This document shows positions 50,708 to 56,602 of a stretch of DNA of 56,602 nt, piece after piece. The notes below the pieces were generated by a model. The model ran no database searches, had not been told where the DNA came from, and saw only the letters and a list, made by a program, of their open reading frames with translations. This stretch comes from Methylotetracoccus oryzae (GTDB lineage Bacteria; Pseudomonadota; Gammaproteobacteria; Methylococcales; Methylococcaceae): NCBI RefSeq assembly GCF_006175985.1, contig NZ_SRSH01000028.1, positions 1-56,602 on the forward strand, written 5' to 3'. The position numbers and the translations under genes were made by a program. The stretch's first letter is position 1, and the number at the start of each line of letters is the position of its first letter.

Positions 50708-51136
50708 ATGGATCGCCGCAGTTTCATTCGTTTGTCCGCCATTGGCGGAGGCGCCGGCCTGATTGCGCCAAGCACCGTTCTGGCCGAATTGCCGCAGTCG
50801 CCTGCGGCCGGTGGCATCTACTACACCAAGGACGCACCGGGTCGCTGGAGCGCCAAAGTCCAAACCCATCTGCCGCTGATCGAGAAGGAAAAGATCGACG
50901 GCGGCCTGGGAATCCGCGTCATCACGCCGCATGAGATGAAGGGCTGCGAGCACTACATCGTCAAGCATGTGCTGCTGGACAGCCGCTTCCAGTTCCTGCA
51001 GGAACACCTGTTCGACCCGCAGAAGGACAAGTCGCCCATTTCCAGCTTCGAACTCAAGGGCTACGCGTCGGGGCCCCTCTACGCGCTCAGCATGTGCAAT
51101 CTGCACGACGTCTGGCTGAACATGCTGGAGGTCTGA
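50708..51136 (+). CDS. Tat-exported superoxide-reductase-like (neelaredoxin-type) protein
   Basis: This 142-residue protein has a twin-arginine signal peptide (RRSFIRLSAIGGGAG, cleavage near residue 26). The mature domain resembles the iron centre II fold of superoxide reductases. A full Fe(His)4Cys ligand set can be placed: His54 in THLPLIE, His75 and His82 in PHEMKGCEHYI, Cys130 and His133 in CNLHDVW. The spacing matches desulfoferrodoxin. The catalytic Glu-Lys pair of the usual EKHVP loop is replaced (QTHLP), so true superoxide reductase activity is uncertain. GAGG lies seven bases before the ATG. It follows the MoxYX-like pair. Confidence 0.82.
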   Translation: MDRRSFIRLSAIGGGAGLIAPSTVLAELPQSPAAGGIYYTKDAPGRWSAKVQTHLPLIEKEKIDGGLGIRVITPHEMKGCEHYIVKHVLLDSRFQFLQEHLFDPQKDKSPISSFELKGYASGPLYALSMCNLHDVWLNMLEV

Positions 51137-51220
51137 GCCCGACGACGCTGTGATCAATGGCCCCGCCGGTCCGTGCGAAACTCCGCGTCATCCGACCGTA
51201 ATGCAATCCGCGCGGTACCG

Positions 51221-51547
51221 TCAGCGCCGCCAACGTCTGGGCGACGTGGGCGGCGCCAGCGGCAATTCGCCGGCGCATCCGTAGACGCCGAGGAAGCGCT
51301 CGATTGCCGGAGTGATCAGGGCCGCCACATCCTGTGGCGGTCGGTCCTTACGGGCCATCGGCTTACTCCGGTTACCCAGGGCAATGTTCAGGAGCCTCGC
51401 CCGTAACCCGCGCAGCTCGCGATCGGTCTGGTTGGCCCACTCCCGGGCCAGACTCTCCGACACAAAAGTCTCCGTCATTGGCACCAGTCCACCGATCTGC
51501 ACGACGCTCTCCCATCTGCCCGTCCGCAGCCGCCTCGTGGTAATCAT
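51221..51547 (-). CDS. orphan integrase arm-type DNA-binding-like small protein
   Basis: This 108-residue protein begins with RTGRWESVVQIGGLVPMTETF then SESLAREWANQTDRELRG. The pattern resembles the N-terminal arm-binding domain of phage-type tyrosine integrases, but no catalytic domain follows, and the C-terminus is proline- and arginine-rich. It could be a remnant of an integrase or a stand-alone DNA-binding protein. The ATG at 51547 is preferred over one six codons upstream. Confidence 0.5.
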   Translation of the reverse strand: MITTRRLRTGRWESVVQIGGLVPMTETFVSESLAREWANQTDRELRGLRARLLNIALGNRSKPMARKDRPPQDVAALITPAIERFLGVYGCAGELPLAPPTSPRRWRR

Positions 51548-51712
51548 GGTCGCTACCTCAGCCAAATCACTTTGGCCGAAGTCTAGTCAGCAATGCGCAA
51601 CGAAGGCCGCCGAGGTTGCCCCGGCACAAATGTCATCGCCATAAGGCAAGGTGCAGTGGCACCAAGAGCCAGACGCGGGGCGACACCGCGTTAATGCTCC
51701 CGCCGCCCTGCG

Positions 51713-52792
51713 TCAGCGCAAGACCTGCAAACAGTAATAACTGGCCAGCGTGTTGCAGGGCACGGCGCCGCTGTCGGTCCAGTCCGCGCCGAGAGAGTCG
51801 ATCTTGCCGACCGTCCCGGTGACGCCTGCCGAGATGGTCGTCCAGTCGTTGCACGAGGGCCCGGCCGCGACACCGGCGGTCGTGACATTGGTCCAGGCCA
51901 GCGTGCCGGCGGGCAGCGGATTGCCCTTCACGTCCCGGTTCAGCGGCGCCCGCAGACAGTCCGTTCCGCTCGTCCCCTTGTTGCAGGTCATCAAGTCCAG
52001 CAGGTTGTTCGCAACCACCGTTCCGTTCAGGGTCTGCCATGGCCCTTTCGTCGGGTCGACCATCAGGCTCGGCGACAAGCCGTTGGCGGCGACCCAGGGA
52101 ACGAAATCGCCCTTCAAGCCGGCCTCGCGGGCCACGAAGTTGCAGGCGTCGTTGACTCCGGAATAACCATCGCCGAAACCTTCCGAGGTCGGTAGCGTGG
52201 CGAACGCGATGTAACCGAAGACCGTCAGCGGGGTCGCCAGCGCCTCGTGTTTGCTTTGCGGATGCTTGCAGCCATCGCCGTGCTCGGTGTTCGGTGCATG
52301 GTCGCGGACACCATCCAGATCGCTGCTGACCCAAACCGACACATGGGCGCCGAGGGCTTTCGGATCGACGTCGAGGGTGCTCACCGGGATACGGAAACGC
52401 ACGCGATTCCCCGCAGCGTGGCTACGCCCAGGCCCGAAGTGCCGACCTTTCCGCCGTTGGACAATCGTATCGGACGGATCGCGACAGCCGGCCGTGGCTC
52501 GGTTCAGGCCCGCTTCCCCGAGATAAGGCGGCGCGTGATCCAGGTGCACGGTATAGACCGTCTGCGGCAGGACATAGTCGCACAGCCTCAGCTCCACGTG
52601 AAGTTCGTCCGTATCGCGCAGATACCGGGTTTGCACCGACTGGATGTCGGCGCTGCCGCCGCCGACATCACAGTTATCGATGTCATGCAATTCGACCGGC
52701 GGCGGGGTAACGGCGGAGGAGAAGGGGCTCACCATCGAGCCACACACGGCAAGGAACGATAGACCGGCTGAACGGGCAAAGCGCGAAGGCAT
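51713..52792 (-). CDS. secreted protein with DUF1554-like C-terminus
   Basis: This 359-residue protein has a signal peptide (FARSAGLSFLAVCGSMVSPFSSA). An N-terminal beta-domain (residues 30-170, PPVELHDIDNCDVGG, VWVSSDLDGVRD) is followed by a cysteine- and tryptophan-rich C-terminal domain. That domain has GVNDACNFVAREAGLKGDF, SCNDWTT and CNTLASYYCLQ, a pattern recalling the DUF1554/endostatin-like fold. Ten or so cysteines suggest disulfides outside the cytoplasm. The ATG has GGGAG six bases upstream. Function unknown. Confidence 0.65.
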   Translation of the reverse strand: MPSRFARSAGLSFLAVCGSMVSPFSSAVTPPPVELHDIDNCDVGGGSADIQSVQTRYLRDTDELHVELRLCDYVLPQTVYTVHLDHAPPYLGEAGLNRATAGCRDPSDTIVQRRKGRHFGPGRSHAAGNRVRFRIPVSTLDVDPKALGAHVSVWVSSDLDGVRDHAPNTEHGDGCKHPQSKHEALATPLTVFGYIAFATLPTSEGFGDGYSGVNDACNFVAREAGLKGDFVPWVAANGLSPSLMVDPTKGPWQTLNGTVVANNLLDLMTCNKGTSGTDCLRAPLNRDVKGNPLPAGTLAWTNVTTAGVAAGPSCNDWTTISAGVTGTVGKIDSLGADWTDSGAVPCNTLASYYCLQVLR

Positions 52793-52955
52793 GCAGAACT
52801 CCCTGTCGTGGATGGAAATTACGGCGTAGGGCTACACAGCGTATGACCAGACTATCACAAGCGGGCCAAAGGCTATCGACCCTGTCAACGTGGAGACGCG
52901 CCCTAGAGCGGGTCACTTAGCGGTCAGGTCATTCACAAATCCGCCCGCATCCTGA

Positions 52956-53243
52956 TCACTGCGTTCGTCGGCGCGCTGATCCAATTGAGTCATGGTGCGC
53001 TAACGAAACACTCCCGCTCCCGTCCTCCCCCAGCGTGACCCGGACGACACCGGCTTCTTCGAGCAAGGTCAGATAGCGTCGTAGAGTGCTTTGGCGCAGG
53101 CCGGTGCGCTTGGCGAGACGCGCCAGGCTCAAATCGCGGCCGGTGCCTTCCATCGCGTGCGCGGCGAGCACGTTGAGGATGGCGGCCAGGCCCGGGTCGA
53201 GCGCGTCCTCAGCGGTTTCGGGAGACGAGTCATGCGGCAACAC
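52956..53243 (-). CDS. small winged-helix DNA-binding protein
   Basis: This 95-residue protein has an HTH (DLSLARLAKRTGLRQSTLRR, then YLTLLEEAGVVRVTLGEDGSG). The recognition helix and the wing look complete. The frame overlaps the 3' end of the upstream oxidoreductase gene by 14 bases, with GTG 53243 or TTG 53240 as start; a nearby ATG at 53233 is out of frame. Fdh4-type dehydrogenases of methylotrophs have a small second gene (fdh4B) in this position, so it might be an accessory rather than a regulator. That link is only positional. Confidence 0.65.
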   Translation of the reverse strand: MLPHDSSPETAEDALDPGLAAILNVLAAHAMEGTGRDLSLARLAKRTGLRQSTLRRYLTLLEEAGVVRVTLGEDGSGSVSLAHHDSIGSARRRTQ

Positions 53244-55530
53244 GGGAGCGCTCCAGCAGCACGGGAATGGATTTCGAAGTCGGCGTGCGGGCCTTGTCGG
53301 CGTAGCTGTCCAGTGGCACCAGCGGGTTCGTCTCCGGGTAGTAACCGCCGATGCAGCCGGGCGGGATGTCGTATTCCACCAGCCGGAAGCCCTCCGCGCG
53401 GCGTTCGATGCCGTCATCCCACAGGCTGGTCAGGTCGACGAATTCGTCCGGCTTGAAGCCCAGCCGCTGCAGATCGACCGCGCTGATGAACAGGATGCGG
53501 CGCTGGCCGAACACGCCGCGGTAGCGGTCGTCCAGACCGTACACGGTGGTGTTGTACTGATCGTGCGAACGGGTCGTCATCAGCGTCAGCATCCGGTCGC
53601 CGTACTTGGCCCGCGCGCGGTGGATCGCGGTATCCTTGGGCAGGCCGTGGACCTTGAACTCGGCCTTGCCGCTGGCCGTCAGCCAGATGCGCTCGCGCGA
53701 GGCGACGCCGAGATGAAAACCGCCCGGCTTCGCGACGCGGGCGTTGAAGTCGTGAAATGCGTCGTAGACCTGCGCGATCGCGTCGCGTATGCGGGCATAG
53801 TCCTCCGCATACCAGAGCCAGCGAATGCCGCAATCGGGCAGCGCCGCGTGCGCCATGCCCGCGACGATCTCGATCTCGGACCGGCACTCGGGCGAGGCTG
53901 GCTTATTGATGCCATAGGACAGGTGCACCATGCTCATCGAGTCCTCGACCGTGACGCCCTGCGGACCGGCGGCGGTCCCGTGGACCTCGGTGCGGCCCAG
54001 CGTCGGCAGGATCAGCGCGTCGCGGCCGTGCACCAGATGGCTGCGGTTCAGCTTGGTCGCGATGTGCACGGTGAGGTTGCAAGCCCGCATCGCGTCGAAC
54101 ACGCGGGGCGTGTCGGGCGCGGCCATCACGAAGTTGCCGCCCAATCCGACGAACACCTTGACCTTGCCGTCCAGCATCGCCTGGATGGTCGCGACGACGT
54201 CGTAACCGTGATGCCGTGGCGGCTCGAAGCCGAACACCTGGCCGAGCCGGTCGAGAAACTCCGGCGTCGGCTTTTCGTCGATGCCGACGGTGCGGTCACC
54301 CTGCACGTTCGAGTGCCCGCGCACCGGACACAGGCCGGCGCCGGGCCGGCCGATGTTGCAGCGCATCAGCATCAGGTTGGTCAGCATTTGCACCGTCGCG
54401 ACCGCATGCTTGTGCTGGGTCAGCCCCATGCCCCAGGTCGCGATCACGGCCTTGCCGCGGACGTAGATCTGCGTCAGCTGCTCGATGTCGTCGCGGCTGA
54501 CGCCGGAGTCGGTCACCAGTTCGTCCCAGCTCTCACGACGCAGATCGGCGGCGAAGGCGTCGAAATGGGCCGTGTGCTCGGCGATGAAGTCCACATCCAG
54601 TACGCGCGCACCGCCCGCGGCGACCGCCTCGTCGTCCAGTTCCAGCACCCGCTTCGCGACACCCTTCAGCAACGCGAGATCGCCGCCCAGGGTCGGGCGG
54701 ATGAACACCGAGCTGATCGTCACACCCTTGGGCGACAGCATGTCGAGCATGTGCTGCGGACTCGCGAAGCGCTCCAGGCCGCGCTCGCGCAGCGGGTTCA
54801 CCGACACGATCGTCGCGCCGCGCTTGGCCGCGGCGCGCAGCTCGCCGAGCATGCGCGGGTGATTGGTCGCCGGGTTCTGCCCGAACAGGATTAGCGTGTC
54901 GGCCTGGTCGAAATCCTCCAGCGTCACCGTGCCCTTGCCGACCCCGACCGTTTCCGGCAGGCCGACGCTGGTCGGCTCGTGGCACATGTTCGAGCAGTCC
55001 GGGAAATTATTCGTGCCGAAGCGGCGCACGAACAGCTGATACAGGAAGGCGGCCTCGTTGCTGGCGCGGCCGGAGGTGTAGAAGGCCGCACGATTCGGAT
55101 CGTCCAGCGCGTGCAGATGCCGTGCGATCAGCGCGAAGGCGTCGTCCCAGGCAATCGGCTGGTAGGTGTCGGTCGCCGCATCGTAGGCCATCGGATGGGT
55201 CAGCCGGCCATGGCCTTCCAGTTCGTAATCCGACTGCTGCAGCAGTTCGGCGACCGTATGCCGCGCGAAAAACTCGGGCGTCACGCGCTTCGCGGTGGTT
55301 TCAGCGGCGACGGCCTTGACCCCGTTTTCGCAGAACTCGAAGGTCGACGTGTGCTCGCGATCAGGCCAAGCGCAACCCGGACAATCGAAGCCGTCGGGCT
55401 GGTTCTGGGCCAGCAGGGTCCGCGCGCCCTTGCCGGGGATGCGCTCCTTCAGCAGGTGGACGGCGACGTTCTTCAGCGCACCCCAGCCGGCGGCGGGGGC
55501 GTTGTATTCCTCGATCTTCGGTGACGACAC
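53230..55530 (-). CDS. FdhF/YdeP-type molybdopterin oxidoreductase
   Basis: This 766-residue protein is a formate-dehydrogenase-alpha-like oxidoreductase of the YdeP/Fdh4A group. The N-terminal cysteine pattern DCPGCAWPD...FCENGVKAV probably holds an iron-sulfur cluster. The molybdopterin regions include ILFGQNPATNHPRMLGELR, WGMGLTQHKHAVATVQML, RPGAGLCPVRGHSNVQGDRT and the C-terminal MLTLMTTRSHDQYNTTVYGL. No membrane subunit or electron-transfer partner is encoded beside it. A GTG at 55530, preceded by GGAG at six bases, is the likely start; an upstream ATG would add residues without family likeness. Confidence 0.9.
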   Translation of the reverse strand: MSSPKIEEYNAPAAGWGALKNVAVHLLKERIPGKGARTLLAQNQPDGFDCPGCAWPDREHTSTFEFCENGVKAVAAETTAKRVTPEFFARHTVAELLQQSDYELEGHGRLTHPMAYDAATDTYQPIAWDDAFALIARHLHALDDPNRAAFYTSGRASNEAAFLYQLFVRRFGTNNFPDCSNMCHEPTSVGLPETVGVGKGTVTLEDFDQADTLILFGQNPATNHPRMLGELRAAAKRGATIVSVNPLRERGLERFASPQHMLDMLSPKGVTISSVFIRPTLGGDLALLKGVAKRVLELDDEAVAAGGARVLDVDFIAEHTAHFDAFAADLRRESWDELVTDSGVSRDDIEQLTQIYVRGKAVIATWGMGLTQHKHAVATVQMLTNLMLMRCNIGRPGAGLCPVRGHSNVQGDRTVGIDEKPTPEFLDRLGQVFGFEPPRHHGYDVVATIQAMLDGKVKVFVGLGGNFVMAAPDTPRVFDAMRACNLTVHIATKLNRSHLVHGRDALILPTLGRTEVHGTAAGPQGVTVEDSMSMVHLSYGINKPASPECRSEIEIVAGMAHAALPDCGIRWLWYAEDYARIRDAIAQVYDAFHDFNARVAKPGGFHLGVASRERIWLTASGKAEFKVHGLPKDTAIHRARAKYGDRMLTLMTTRSHDQYNTTVYGLDDRYRGVFGQRRILFISAVDLQRLGFKPDEFVDLTSLWDDGIERRAEGFRLVEYDIPPGCIGGYYPETNPLVPLDSYADKARTPTSKSIPVLLERSRVAA

Positions 55531-55744
55531 GGGACACTCCGATGGTGGCGAAGGCTGGGAACGCAGCCTTGGTAAGGTCACCATGCTCGGAGATATCGGG
55601 CCAGCGCGTCCAATCGTTTGGATGGATGCGCTGATAAACGGGGGTTATGGGAGCTGCCAGCGATTACTCGGCACTCTCCGGAATCGGGCCATCTGTCCGG
55701 TGCGGACCCTTCGGGGCGTTCGAGGTCGCCTGGATGCGGCGTGA

Positions 55745-56482
<738 letters not shown>

Positions 56483-56501
56483 TCGCCCCTGCGAAATTCC
56501 T

Positions 56502-56602
56502 TCAACCGACGTTCGACAGCATCTGACCGGCCGACGCCGTTGGCGGCAGGGTGAGGTCGAGACGCTCGAAGCGGGGGCGCAAACGGGCGGTGGCGGCGGG
56601 CG
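56502..56602 (-). CDS. possible C-terminus of a gene cut by the window edge
   Basis: A minus-strand frame runs from the window end to TGA at 56502-56504 and reads as about 32 residues including RPRFERLDLTLPPTASAGQM. It has a coding-like composition, but no family can be named from so little. Confidence 0.35.
   Translation of the reverse strand, partial: PAATARLRPRFERLDLTLPPTASAGQMLSNVG

Overview
This is a high-GC chromosomal window that looks gammaproteobacterial. The hemC-hemD-hemX-hemY gene order, a RAYT transposase flanked by its REP palindromes, a MetR/MetE pair and numerous hybrid histidine kinases all fit that group. Several genes hint at C1 and volatile-sulfur metabolism: an SBP56-type methanethiol oxidase, a MoxY/MoxX-like two-component system and a YdeP/Fdh4-type molybdopterin oxidoreductase. 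A methylotroph-like lifestyle is therefore an inference, not a demonstration. No tRNA, rRNA or CRISPR array was recognised.

Layout. 0-8 kb: an AraC regulator, a RAYT/REP unit whose palindrome runs into the 3' end of recD2, a repeat-rich RTX protein, and a TIGR03032-GNAT fusion, all on the minus strand. 8-12 kb: small unknown genes, a SpoIIAA-like STAS protein and a putative lipoprotein hydrolase. 12-24 kb: a signalling block with three hybrid kinases (one with about 13 PAS modules plus a GAF domain) and a metal-binding cysteine-cluster protein. 24-31 kb: a serine hydrolase and the translationally coupled hemCDXY operon. 31-41 kb: aqpZ; a methanethiol oxidase cluster (DUF4242 protein, mtoX, and a SCO-MauG fusion) that shares an identical 17-bp palindrome-containing site with an adjacent TetR regulator; a SAM methyltransferase; and divergent metE/metR. 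41-43.3 kb: an intact IS5-type element whose right end abuts a relic of a second metR. 43.7-50.5 kb: secreted proteins, eutBC, a cupin, and a MoxYX-like two-component system. 50.7-56.6 kb: a Tat-exported superoxide-reductase-like protein, an orphan integrase-arm-like protein, a secreted protein, a formate-dehydrogenase-like oxidoreductase with a small overlapping HTH gene, and the most striking gene of the window.

That gene (55817-56482) encodes an almost perfect eukaryotic-type ubiquitin (71 of 76 residues identical to human ubiquitin by my alignment). It sits directly behind a Sec signal peptide whose predicted cleavage site lies exactly before ubiquitin Met1, and it continues into an unrecognised C-terminal domain of about 116 residues. 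Lys11 and Lys48 are replaced and Gly76 is Asp, so the protein appears unable to be conjugated through its C-terminus. It is the best candidate for an undescribed system here, probably an exported ubiquitin mimic.
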